A DNA stretch of 64,000 nt from Batillaria attramentaria (GCA_018292915.2 JACVVK020000036.1:1642501-1706500), one strand, 5' to 3'. Counted from the first letter of the stretch, positions 39,501 through 53,610 are shown. Notes: a model not told the origin generated them from the letters alone. Numbers and translations: made by a program.

Positions 39501-41346
39501 CTGCTAAAAATCTAGTCTGTTTACTAAAAATATCAATTAAAATCTGAAAAGACCAATATCAGTCATTGCTGAGCCGTAAACAGTCTGCGTATATATTATA
39601 TATAGCACACTTGACTCAGGCCAGATCATGAAAAAGAAACAACACCGAAAACCAAACCAAAAGACTCTAAATACGATGAAAATCTAAAATACCAATAGCA
39701 TTAATTCTTGAGCAATGAATACTTTGCTGCAGACCGGACTTTGAGCAGCATAAAAAAACAAAACAACCACAAAAAATAAAATAACAACAAAACAAAACCA
39801 AGTATGGCTAGCGTACGTGAAACTGCCAAGCCCAAATCCAAGCTCGACTGCCCCCTGCCCATTATATATATATATATATATATGACTGGTTAAAAAAAAA
39901 AAAAAGCCACTGCACACCAGGAGAAGCCACTTCAAGCCACCACTATCCAAGGCGTAAGCCTTCCCCGCTTAGCAGGAGATCGCTGCAGATTGCCTAATAG
40001 TGGCTTGATGTGGCTCCTAGCAATCTAAAGATTACAATTAAAAATTGTGATATCTGCATGGGCTCTTAAGAGTTATGTTTGAATACAGGTACTGATTCTC
40101 CACACGCTCACAGACACACTGTCATTATGGAATCGCACTGACAAAGATGGAAGACAGAGGGAGGGCAACGACATAGGCCCAGCTGTCCAACAGTTCCTGT
40201 ATCCATTTGCTATACATGTATATCATAATATATATAATGTACACTGTCACTTGATGACTTTGCTCCAAATTCCGCATGACAAAACCTGTCTCAACTGACA
40301 CCTTCTAAGCTCATGTTACCAAGATATGTACCACGCAAAGCGTCATTGCCCAGATATACAGGCAATGTGCCACAGTTTACACTGTACATGTAATACAAGT
40401 CCCTGACAAAGACATTACTGAAATTGAAATTTGAAATAACGTTTATTTCAAAATGGTAGAAGTTTTTGGTCTTTTGACCAATTTCCCAACTTGCCATACA
40501 CAACAATGTAAGTTAAAAAGGCAACATTCAAAGATATTTGCACCAAAGGTCCACAAAAGCCCATCCAATCAGTGAGCCTGACAAAAGCAGATATAGCCGA
40601 ATGTTAAAAAGGTCCAAGTGCTTGTCTGATCCGTAGCTCTTATGCCCTGTGACCAAATGACTGATGTAGTACATCAATACTCGTAAACAGAATGTTATTT
40701 TCAGTGTTCTTTCATGTCCTAAAAAGCCAGGTATACAAACCAGCTGCACGGCTGGGTATGAAAATGAAAAGAACAGCAGTGGAGTTGGAGTAAAGATCCA
40801 CAACGTTCCTTTTCACGCACATTAACATGCAGTATGCCTAGACACGCGGCTACGAATTTAAATGAATTTTTTTTTTTAAACAGTACACCCGGACACCGTC
40901 CTTTGTAAGGACTTGACAGTGAAAACGTCTGCATTGCTACCCCCCTGTCCGACTCGGCATTTAACAGTGTGTGTACTTTAGATGCGTAAAGAACACTCAG
41001 GCACTCGCCAAACATCCGTAAGTAAAGTGAAACCGGTATGCATGCGGGCAATCTTAGACGTTCTTCTATGATTACCGCCTTGAGGTTCACACTCATGGCC
41101 CATTTTGCTGGCCCACGTCACATTAACGGGCAACCGTGTCAGCTGAGCACGGCACAAAGAATGCTATCATCACGTACAGTACCGGCTGTTGGGTGAGAGT
41201 GGGGGTTGGGGGGTGGGGGTTGGGGGGAGGCAGAGGGATAGAGACTCAAGGCTCATCTATTGTTCAGATCCCTGACCCTTGATGAAGACAGGCATACATG
41301 CATACATGCTGACAAAGCGTCGGTCATGAAAGTTAAAACGTCTAAG

Positions 41347-41391
<45 letters not shown>

Positions 41392-44300
41392 CGAGAGCTG
41401 ACTACTGTGTTTTCTTGTATTTGTCCAGCGTTTGTTTTGTTAGCTGGCTGGCGTGGCTGAGCACCTCGTTTGTCTGTTTAGCGCGCATCTTTTCAGTCAC
41501 GCGCACATACTGTTTGTGTTTGGGCTTTCACTGCATGTCCACGTAAAATTCTGTCCATAGGTGATCAACTGTCACACTGTTAAAGTATGTTGCCTGTTGG
41601 ACACTAGTATCCATGGATGACAAGAAACACAGAAGATTCTTAAGTCTATGTCCCTGATTTGTCGCATACCCAACGTTTTTCACTGCTCACGCTGGTCAAC
41701 CCCCAAACAGTCTATTAATTTTCGCCATATACCTCATCTTGCGTTTAACACCACAGGCTGCTGTCAGCAGATACACGAAGACTGTTAACAATGTGCTACG
41801 TATTGGTAATGGTGGCCGTCCCAAAATATACAAAGTGTAACGTACCTGCAGTTTCTGAAAACCTTTCCTTGACGGTCGAGAAGCCATGGTCCCGAGTCGA
41901 CCAGCCTACCCGCAAAACAATTCATAGATCAAATGGCTGTGCCATAAGATAACACACACATTCGGTCACTGGGCTATCAGCAGGAACGAGGGAACTGTGG
42001 TCTGTCCTTCTCACACATACCATGCCGCAGTAACTGGTCACCGTTGTTATCTAGCTTGCTTGACAACTCGTAGTCATACGGTGACAAAACACAACGCGTG
42101 GTTTTAACAATAAGAGTTGCCATCAGCGAAAAGCCAGCATTGGTTTTATTATGACGCCATCTGCTACAATGTCAACAGATGTTTTGTTGATGTCACAGTT
42201 GCACGCTAAATGATTCTCAATCTGCAACGCAGACAATTGCAAACAAGTGGTATTTTCTCCCGTATGTCAACAGTCCAGAAGCCAACATCACACAGCATTT
42301 GACTACGAAGCCATCTGTTGCTACGCCGAGAAGGATTTCAGAGATGCCTCTAATACACGCTGAATGATTCTTCAAAACACACAATTGGAAACAAGCGAAG
42401 TTTTCTATCGTTGTATGTCGGAGTACGGACGTGGTTTCACAGCAGATCATCCAGCTCTTCTGCCGACCTTCCTTGTGTTATGAGTGTCAATGCATGCTGA
42501 CGTACACAAACACTCCCACAGCACATCCGACAAATTCAGCGGACAACTTCCGCGAACAACAGAACACACACCACATTAGATGGATGCGCGTGACTGACTG
42601 ACAGTGTGTGACGGACCGCTTAGGCGACGTTTGGCTATAAAATGCTCACAGGTATAATAAAAGGGATGGACACTCAGCACTTTCTGTCAAACATTTTCTC
42701 CTTCAGAGAGATTTTCATCCTTGTCAACTCTTTTGTTGTTGTTTTATTTAAAGAAACGGCTCGATCCGTTCACACTTCACTTATAATTTATTTCAGTCAT
42801 AAAAGACAGAATCATCTTTGGTTAAGTTGATAAAGGTAGAGTTTTTTTGTTTTTTGTTTTTTGTAAAAATATAAAATGAATTTTATTCAGCTTAACCAAA
42901 GATGATTCTGTCTTTTATGACTGATTTAAATTTTAAGTCTGTGTCTTTGTCAATGCCGTATTTCAAAATTCTGTCTGCTGTGATTTTCATTGTAAGTAAA
43001 ATGTTCATGAATCTCTTTCTCAGTGAGGTGTTGATAAAGGTAGGTGTTTTTTTTTGTTTTTTTTTTAATGTAAAATGAATTTTATTCAACACCTCACCGA
43101 GAAAGAGATTCATGAACATTTTACCTACAATGAAAATCACAGCAGACAGAATTTTGAAATACGGCATCGAGTCTATAGTTCAGTTGACAAAGACACAGCT
43201 GAATCGTTTCCAAACATTGCTTTTACCAAGACACAGCGTATCATTATCTGAATGATCGAACAAGCCGAGGTCGCTTGAAACTGCACACGGCTCTATAACC
43301 ATCTACTACACGCAGAGTTAATTATGCCCTCTGACTCTGAGCCCAACTCTATTGCGGAAGAAAAAGAAGAAGAAGAAGAAGTATGGTATGGTACACTTCC
43401 CCTCGGCGCACATATCCATCACATGCTCATGGCGCCGAAGGGCTGGAGGACGATGCCTTGAAAGCCTGCTGCCGCTGAACGCTACTTTATGTGCAAACCT
43501 TCACCCTGCGGTTCACTTTGATGCGTGTGGCAGTCTTTCTGTTTTCAACGCCACGGGCCACACAGCGTACTCTTCTTTGAAAGAAGGATTGATAGCGTGC
43601 ACACGTGATATTTGTACCTGTATGTGCACACGAGAGCGGGACAGACACCGTAAGCAAGTCTGCATGTGACTCGATTTGGAAAGGAAAAATCCACCCAAAT
43701 TCCTGCCCACCAGGGAGCCGGACCTGGCGGCTCAGTATCCAAACTCAGATACCTTAACCACTAAACCAAGTCCCCTTGTATACTGTCTTTCACTGACTGC
43801 CGGCGAATGTCTTACCACAGATGCTAAGCATGTCTTATATATATGGCTTCTTCACATCATGACAAGTAATGCAATACGTCCTTTTTTTTCTTTTTTTTTT
43901 TTCTGTTTTTGTTAGCCGTTCAAAGGTAAGTCGCTTGAGTCGCTTGTCTACATCTTCCCTTGATCGATGTGCCGCGCAAAATGCTGTTACCTGAAACACG
44001 ATATGTGTAGCTGCACAGCTTTCGTTTTGATCTGAGACATCACGTGACTAAAACAAAATGGACGGGCGTTTTTCCGGCGCTATGTCGCTCCGAATCATTG
44101 CACCGTCAGTCACCGGGTTCCAACGCCACAGCACCGCGTTTTCCCTGGGGAGCCAGTGTGGTCGAATAGTAGAGCGTTGGACTTCTAATGCTCGGGTCGT
44201 GAGTTCGATCCCGACTGGGGCCAAATATTTGTGCTGGCTTTTTCATCGTTGCCCCGTCTTTGATATCACCATATGTGGTGGAAAAGGACGTTAAACCCCC

Positions 44301-44626
44301 AAACACCCACCCACCCCGCGTTTTCCCAAACTCAAAACGCCATGCCTCCGGAAAAAAACAACAACAACAACAAACAAACAACAACAAAAAAAACAACTCC
44401 TTGGGGTTTTAGTTGTCGGCTGAAACGATTGAAAGGCGCCGTTCACCAGCCAGAAACCGATTTGTGCTAAGACGTTCCTACAATCTAAAGACGTGTATAA
44501 TTATGTTGACGACTCTAAAATCTAAAATAACGACTTTAGATGAGAGAAAATCGTCGTCCAAATTGTTGAAGCCGCATAACAAGGGGAAGATAAGGTCGTC
44601 CAATATTATTACCCTCCTCTGTGTGT

Positions 44627-44660
<34 letters not shown>

Positions 44661-46834
44661 GTAGAGATCGCGAAAAAGCCACTGCATTTGGATGGAAATT
44701 TCTAGAGCATCCCAAAAACATGCTGGTGCAGTAACGTCAGTAGATTACGTAACCTTGGAAAGACTTCGAACTTGTCAGTAAGTTGAGGAATGTTCTAGAT
44801 CTGACCTGTTTAGTATATAAGCAGCCCTGCACAGCGTTCTGGGTTCTTCGTCTTTCATGAATTTGTTCTCCACGCATCTTCTGTTAATAAAGCACTGAAG
44901 TTGTATTCTGTTGTATCCCGTGTCTTCTCTGCGAGTGCACCAAGACAGCGACATAGCAGGAGTAAAATACAACAGTGTGTGTGTTGAAACGATCGTTATT
45001 CTGCGAGCTTGTTATAGGGAAAGTCAAACGGACGGGCTGAATAGGCCTACTAGCCGCCATCTGTCTACAGGAAAATAAATCCTCAAATGCATGCCTCGCA
45101 CACAAGAGAAAAATACACTAGAGCAAGCTGGGAAATCGGCTGGCGACGCCTACGACCACGGTCAAACGATGTGCACGTGCTTACTGTGTTGCGGTCAAGG
45201 ACAGTGAGGTGAAGATGCTGACACCGGAGACACACACACACACACGTATACAGTGTCTCTGGGGACACTGAATGGCTACTGTCATGTAGTTCTGATACGC
45301 AGAAATTCAAGATCTCGTTTGAGCCGAGTCTAACTTTTGACAAAACTGACAGTATTTCTTTTGACAAAAACATTGGGGGAAGCTGCAGATGAAACCTGTA
45401 CCGTGTTGTGGACGGTGCAAATGAATTTGAATTCTAAAACTCTTTGAGAAACAACCCTCACATCCACCTTTTTATTTATTTATTTATTTATTTATTTTTT
45501 AGCCGCAACTATCCCTCAATTTGCTCTCCCTCAGTTACTGCCTTGGTACTGACATGCAAGTCTTCAAAAATGATGTTAGACTATCCCACATGGCATTACA
45601 TGTATACTGATGCATTTCTGTTCTCTGGCTGAAACTTAGAGAATTTTTTGGGCTGAAAGGATAGGAAATTTGGCTGAAAATTGAACATTCCCCAGCCTGA
45701 GGTTTAGATTTAGGGTTAGGGATAGATTTAGGGTTAGCGTTAGGTTTAGGCTTAGGGTTACCTTGTGGTAATGGTGCGATCGCTATGTTGTCTAGACAGA
45801 GTGAGTGAGTTTTTGAGTCTTAGTGCATTGACACGAGGTGCAACTATACCAACACAGCGCAACTATCTGTCTATAAACACGACGACTTTACTCAAGTGAC
45901 CTGTTAACCGAGATTTTGATCATTTCATTTAAACTGGATAACGTCATCCACGAAGTGACGTAATTTTCACATTTTAACACGACATTTTACGTCAAACTGA
46001 AAGACCCGGTCTTCCCACACGAACTGACGGACGGACAGACGGGGTGAGAGAGAGAGAGTGCCGCTTGATCGGTTTCCCCAGGTGTTCCACCCATTAATTT
46101 AACGTGTGCTGAAGTCGTCCGGCGAATACGCTTATCTCGTCACGTAGGCATACTAAGTGAGATTCGCGCTGAGCCCCACCTGGAGTGAATCCAAGGATTG
46201 ATTGGAATATTGTATACACTGGGAACAGCTGTGCGGAATGCCGCGGATCTGACAAACATGGATGTTTTCAAATAGACTGCAAACAGACTTGAAATTAAAA
46301 GGTGATTGTGCTTGAAACGTCTGGAGTCAAAGCGCACCTATTCCGAGACTACTAGGCTTTATCAATGTTTAAAATGGTCCATGACTCACATGGAGGAAAA
46401 GTGCCCAGAGCGCATGTCTGTAATAAAGCGGGCGCGTTATGCGGTATGTTTGGGGTGACCGAAGGCATGTTCCCCCGGATTTTTTTTTTTTTTTTTAGAC
46501 TAAAATCTGTGCAACGTGGTGCATTTTGGTTTGATTTGGAGGAGGAAACAGTTTTCTGCGAGAAAATTTAAGAAAAAGAAGACTAAAATATGTGCAGTTT
46601 GGTGCATTTTCTCGTGACTGTTAGTGTTTTAGAGGAAAAAACACTTTCTTGAGAGGAATATTAAAAAATAGACTACATAGTACAATCTGTGCAATTTAGT
46701 GAGTTTGGCATGATTCAAACTCAAAGTGCTTAAGAGGAGGAAGGGGGGGGGGGGGGGGGGGGGGTAATTATTAGCCAAAGGTGGAAGATTTTAAACCCTG
46801 TATTATAGAAGAAAACTTTTGGAACAGTTGCATT

Positions 46835-46882
<48 letters not shown>

Positions 46883-49868
46883 ATATATACTATATATATA
46901 CTAGTAAATGCGCACACATGTACGGTCAGCATCCCGGGTCGCGCGACAAGAAGCTCGACCTGGACTCGAACCCACGCTTCATCGCCATGACGGCCGTTCA
47001 GTCGCACAGCTGCTAAGTGCGACGCGCTGCCCGTCAGACCGCCGCTCACCCCTACAGTTGTAATTCGCTGTTCAGCCGGTGTTAACAATTATCATTCACT
47101 GTTCAGCAAGTGTTCAGTCACTTCCTCAACTGAACGTTTGCCCCACCGTCACAAATCAATGAACCTAACACTTATTACCAACTTCTTGCGACGTAAATCA
47201 CTCCAAGCACAAGCTCTGCATTTCTGCGCACACGTAAACAACTCCATCGGCTGTCCCCCGGAATCGATAGAACGGCATAGTCGTGCATAATGAATCCGGT
47301 CATCAGCTGAACGTGTTCTGCCGACAGACTCCCTGTGCGGGCTCAGAAGCGGGCGTTAAACACGGACGGGCGTTTTTCTGACTGAAAGTTTCATCGATGC
47401 TTGCTGTCAACTTGTCATCCCTGTAACACCGCTTTGTTTTCCAAAAAGTAGCACACCCATATCAGCGGGTCTCCCTACCCCCCCCCCCCCCACCACTTCC
47501 TCCCAGCAGTACAAGCGATACAGCAAAAACAGCGGGCACAGCAATACACAACACAGCAAGATCATCACAGCTACCATGAGGATATAACCAAACACTTAGT
47601 ACTACAAGTAACAAACTGTTCTGTCATAACTGTACACAGTACGTAATAGAATGCATACCACTGTTAAGTGTGTGTTGCAGCTACTAACATATGATAACCA
47701 ACCATGAGTATGTTCATATTTCTGTGTGCCCATACCTAAAAGAAAGCCCCAAAACCCCAAACCACCCTACAACGAGCAAGTCTGGATCTTTAAGCACCGC
47801 CTACACCCTAGTGTTGCAGAACTGTGTAAGCCTGTTTCACAAGAAACGTATACACACTCAGACAAACCTACCTGAACCTGGAGAACACCCTTTTCATTGG
47901 CGAGAGTGTCTTGGATTTTCTGAGCGTCATCCGCTGATGCCAGACCTTGCAGGCGAAGCAATACCTGTCTCTCCATCTCCGCGTCTTCACTGACTCCCTG
48001 CTCATGAAGGAAAACGAAAAATTATAAGTAAATGAATAGGGATGTGGAAAACTGGACCTTTTTTTTTTTCTCCAGAAAAAGCCTCTCCACCTAACCTCAA
48101 AACAAAGGGGGAAAAAAGGGGGGGGGGGAGGGGGCAAAGAAAGAATGGGGAGACAAAAAAAAAAAAGATGATTAAAAAAGGACAAAAAAGGCAACAACAA
48201 CAAAATAAGCAACAACAACAACAAAACAAAACAAGCAACAACATCGAAACAACCACTTTAACCCCACCAAACAAACGCACGGATACAAGAACCCAGGTCA
48301 GCAATGTATTTCAAGGGACGTAACCCTTCCTTACCTGCTCTAAAATCAAACATGACCAAGGATTTATTGTCTCCCCTAGTTCCAATCGCAACTGGTGCAC
48401 CCCAACAACGAGGGGCAACATTTGACTGAGAGGATGGAGGAGCAAATTTTACATTGTGTCCTTATCACTGCATTTTAGTTTAACATATCACACACACACA
48501 CACATATCTATGTAGGGCAGGTGGGGATGGGGATGGATGTGTGCGTGCGTGCATGCGTGTGTGTTGTGGAGTCCGTGAAGCCAAAATCTATTGATAATTG
48601 ATATATATACTGTCCACGAGAGATATCACACACACACACACACACAGAAAGAAGAAGAAGAAAAAAAAAAACAAACAAAAAATACCAACAAACAAAAAAC
48701 CCGAACAACAACAAGAAAGAAAAAACAATAACCCCACAACAACAAACACCACCAGCAACACCAAAAATAAATGAATATCAGACATAAAAAAAAGAGAATC
48801 AGAAATAATGATTTTGATACACAGCTTGACGCGAGTCACTCCAGCAGCCAATACAATACTCATATTATGATGTGTGGTACAGTATGCTACAATCTACTTA
48901 AATCAGTCAGATCATAAAATACAGTGACACCAACACAGCTGAATCACTATCAGTGTGTGAAATTCCATGCGAGCTATGAAGTGAATTGTGAGTTCGTTCT
49001 GATCAACTCTGCATGGTATCGGTCTGCCCTAGGAAAAGCCTATGCCTCCTCCAACCCATCTCTCAGTGACCTGGCCAGTGTCATCTCTGAGGCTGTTCCA
49101 ATGCTGGTTTCGTCAACACGTGCCTGTCATGTTCTTCTAGTGTTGATCGTCAGACTGTTTATGTGCCTCTGCTGCACAGGCAGTTTAATAATAAAATGCA
49201 CAATAATAATAATAATTCATTAACTGTGTATTTTGTGGGCGCTTTCCGCAATTTCCTGAATTGGCTCAAAGTGCCCTAAGCTCACGTGAATCACACAAAT
49301 TCTCCCACACACTGGACATGAACATATTACAATTACGTGGTGCGAAGGGTCAGCTCAGCTATTTAAGTTTCGTTATTTAGAATAATGGAAGAATGACCAA
49401 GGCTTTGCTCATACTCATAGTGTGTGAGGCAGATCTCTAATGGTTTGTAGATCTATGAAAAAAAGCACATCGAGAATCCTAGCTGTATTGGTTGCAGGCT
49501 TTGAAGAAAATAATTTCCTTCTTCATGAAATTGGAAATAACAACAATTTTTTTTTTTTTAAATCCCAAACAAACGCTACCACAAAAAAAGCAAAGCGAGA
49601 GATGTGTTTATGACTTCGCAAAGGTGGGGCGGAAGTATGGGACACTTAAACCATAATACATGCAAGTGCAAAGCCAGAAGCTAGCTAATACTTCGAACAT
49701 TATGAAGTGAAAGCAACAATTCAGGGGAACATGCTGACACAAGGAAGCAAGCTTACAAGAGAATAATAAATACAAACCAGTCACCCACACACACACTATG
49801 CCTACACTGCACGAATACATTTGAAAAAAAATAAAATTACATGATATCCCATCCCAGGGCAAATGAAC

Positions 49869-49932
<64 letters not shown>

Positions 49933-52900
49933 CAAACCAACAACCTAACAAGACGCAATCTACACACTAACCCTGACGCTGGTATTGCAACATTTGTCTG
50001 TGTAACCTGCCAACTTGTGGCCAAGCGGCCGGATCAATTCCTTGGCCAAAGGGACAGTAGTCAGCTCAGACTTTATAATTTCTTGAATGGAGTTATCTCC
50101 CTTACACACTATCAGCAGAGCACGACTGATTAGCAGAAGATACAATGTACAGTTTTTTTTGTTGTTGTTGTTGTTGTTGTTGATATTATTATTGTATACT
50201 GGAGTGTCTAAGTCAAGTTTCCCAAGTGGAACATTAAATTTTTTATGACTATTTTTATAAACAGGAGTAACAGCTAAGCAAGGCAGTGGCAAACTGTGTT
50301 CGTGCCATTTCCGACCAGCTCTGCTAGCACACGTAATATTCTACAGTATTAACGCACAACAATTATTTACGCACCCCTAAGGAACTTAAACAGAGGTACA
50401 TACATGTACAAGTAAACTCAGTATAGCACAAACCTTCTATAAAAACAAAACAAGAACAACAAAAACCCCAACCAAACAAAACAAAAACCAAAGCCCCAAA
50501 ATAAAAAGAATTGTAACTCCATCATGTCCAAATAACTATTAACATGAAACCAAACAAGACCTACATCCCCAAACCAACGGCTGAATACAGTAATTAACCC
50601 ATTCACGCCTGAGATTTTGGGCTTACTGGCACTGCTGTCCTACCACGCAAAATAACAGGACTGTCACAAAACGCATTACGCGTACTTCCACCAGAGTGTG
50701 TACACATGTGCTGTGCAGCGTGTCCCACTCTGGGGTTGGTGAGCATAAATGGGTTAATATTTCAGCAAGCTGACCACATGCACCACCCCCAAGGAACCTA
50801 CAAACATTAACGGTCAACACACATGAACTGCAGGGCCACAGGCTTCACTGAACTGTTACCTTCGAAACGTTCCGAACAGACTCCATCATGAAGATGGAAA
50901 TGTTCTGAATGCACGCCTGAGGGGAAGAAATTTACACTGCACATTTAATACATGACATGTACCCTGCATAAAGTGCTTTAATGACAATTTTCATAAAACC
51001 TTTCCACAAACTTCCAACAATTTATCTGTTTTCCTACTTCAAGCTCCAGTGTTCCCCTCTTTCAACGTATTACATACAACATGAACTCCCTAGCGCCAGT
51101 TACTATGGGGCACTTCGAGACCTGGGGTGCTTCATGCGTATGAGTAACGTGTCCCAGGTTAATGCTGCTGTCTGGAAGTACCCGACAGTCAATAAAATCG
51201 TGTCAGGGAGTTCACTTGGCATGTCACAGAATACAGAAATAACAGGCCGGATGTCTGCCGTGGTAAGAAAGTACATGTAATCGGGCATTTCTAAACGGTC
51301 TATGGCTAATGTCCGACGCAGTTTTATATAGATTAGTACATTGCCGCACTGCTTAAAAGCTGGGGGCGCCGGTGTGGCCGAATGGTAGAGCGTTGGACTT
51401 CTTAATGGTCGGGTCGTAAGTTCGTATCCCGGCTGGGGACAAATATTTGTGCTGGCCTTTTCATCGTTGCCCCGTCTTTGGTATCACCCTTACGTGGTGG
51501 GAAAGGACGTTAAATCCCCAAACACCCACCCACTTAAAGGCTGTGGGCATCTGAGGCCGTTTGCCAAACCAACCGTAGTTTGACAGGGGGCTTCTGCTGG
51601 CAGAACTTCACTAGTGCCTATCGCTGGCTGAATTACGTGCAGCTCGCAAATCATCTCCAAATGCCCGCGCCCTTTAACCTTGTGCGTACCACTGCCTTAT
51701 GTAATTACGCCGTACAAGTAACCGCGTTGTGCTTGTGACAAGATAAAATTCTGCGCTTGATTGTGACACCGAGCCATGGGTCAGACTGACCTCAGTTTCT
51801 ATCAAAACAACGGTTCACGTCCGGTTCACCTAGCGGGTGCAAACAGTTCGGGGAGAGAGGGTGGGGTGGGCGTTTTACATCCTTTTCCACCACATACGGG
51901 TGATATCAAAGACGGGGAAACGACGAAAAAGCCAGCACAAATATTTGGCCTTAGCCGGGATACGAACTCACGACCCAAGCATTAGAAGTCCAATGCTCTA
52001 CCATTCGGCCACCCCGGCACCCCGTTCGGAGAGAGAACTTCATGAACAACAACCCGCTCGAGTTGGTATGCCGCGACAGTATCCTGTTTCTCACGGTGAC
52101 ACTTGGCTCTCTGTCGGTGCCCAAAACACACTAAGTGGCTCAACACGAAAGCTTATGCAGATCAGGCAAGGCAGAATTGAGCGAGAATACATTGTTTCAA
52201 GCGCAGTCAAAAGCCCCCCCCCCCCCCCATGTGTGTGTGTGTGTGTCTGTGTGATTGTGTCCGTGAGACTTGAATCTGTGTGTGTGTTGCATGAAGCGTT
52301 CAGCTGAACTGCACAGACATTTATACATGTACACAGTACATGCACTACATTATTCGAATTAAGCAATGGCAGGGCTCCCTACCTGAATGCACTATCGATA
52401 CAGACAGAAAGAAAAGAGATAGTTCCTTCTGGCAGAGAACCCTCAAAAATGAGTGAGACAACGTGTGTCACTCCTGCTGTCACCTGTTACATCTGTAACA
52501 TTTCAAACGAGCCTCATTGTAATCGTGTTCTTGTATACTTGTACAAAAATGTCAAAAATAGAAATAATAAGATTTAAAAAATCACAAGAGGTACAGGAAA
52601 TGTCTACATAGCTCTAGTACACATACCATCAAATATACTCTGAATGACCTTGTGTGACTAAAGGCACCATAACGCCAGACAGTCGATCGGCTTTTACTGC
52701 CTTCACCAGACTTACTACGTCAACAACAATAAGGATATTTGATGTCCTGAGAAATAAACACGTACAGCTGCATAATCTAGAAAAGTCAATACCAACCGTA
52801 TGCCACAAAAGTACACTGTCACAAGAAGGCAACAACCGCCAAACGCAGACTGTCTGCCGCAAGTGTGGACTTCAGAAATATGGACTCCCACCAAGCCCTG

Positions 52901-53347
52901 TCACAAACGCGGACTTGCCCTAGCGGCTGGGCCAATCAGACGCCGGATCAGAAGTAGGGCGCAGTGCAGTCCATGGACTCGTGACATGGACTGCTGACGT
53001 CACAGCGTGTTTGTGCCGAACGTTCTAGAAGGAATCTTTATGGGTTTATGACTGTGCGGGCTGGCACGTCGCCAGCGTGGACTTTTTGTTTACGGACTTG
53101 TCGAGTCATGGCTGCGTGTTGTCACAAGGAAACTGATAGTGGAGACTTTCCGCGTAGCTGGCGCGCTGCCAGTGGACTTTTGCGTACGGACTGCTGACTC
53201 ATGGCTGCGGGGGCTTGTGTATGCACGGAGCTAACGCTAGCAGGAAAAGTGATAGCGGACTGCGGGGAAGGAGGGAGGGTGTGTGTGTGTGTGTGTGTGT
53301 GGAGTGGGAGAAGGAAGTAGCTGTGCTTTTCAGTTTTACATCACGGG

Positions 53348-53407
<60 letters not shown>

Positions 53408-53458
53408 ACTGGGAGAAGGAAGTAGCTGTGCTTTTCAATTTCAGTTTTACAGCACGGG

Positions 53459-53504
<46 letters not shown>

Positions 53505-53546
53505 ACTGGGAGAAGGAAGTAGCTGTGCTTTTCAGTTTTACAGCAC

Positions 53547-53610
<64 letters not shown>

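Noticed and set aside
42892..43167. A 91-codon minus-strand frame over the twin hairpins
   Set aside because: It spans both arms and loop of hairpin 2, so its second half mirrors its first. No homology or splice context was recognised.
48960..49215. Possible gene fragment with a reading frame of about 99 codons ending near (AAT)n
   Set aside because: No domain, splice sites or second copy could be recognised. It may be a retroposed fragment, but the evidence is insufficient.
52382..52440. Possible extra ATP7 exon with donor-like CATTCAG|GTAGGG
   Set aside because: The upstream sequence lacks a convincing acceptor with matching phase and shows no metal-binding-domain similarity.
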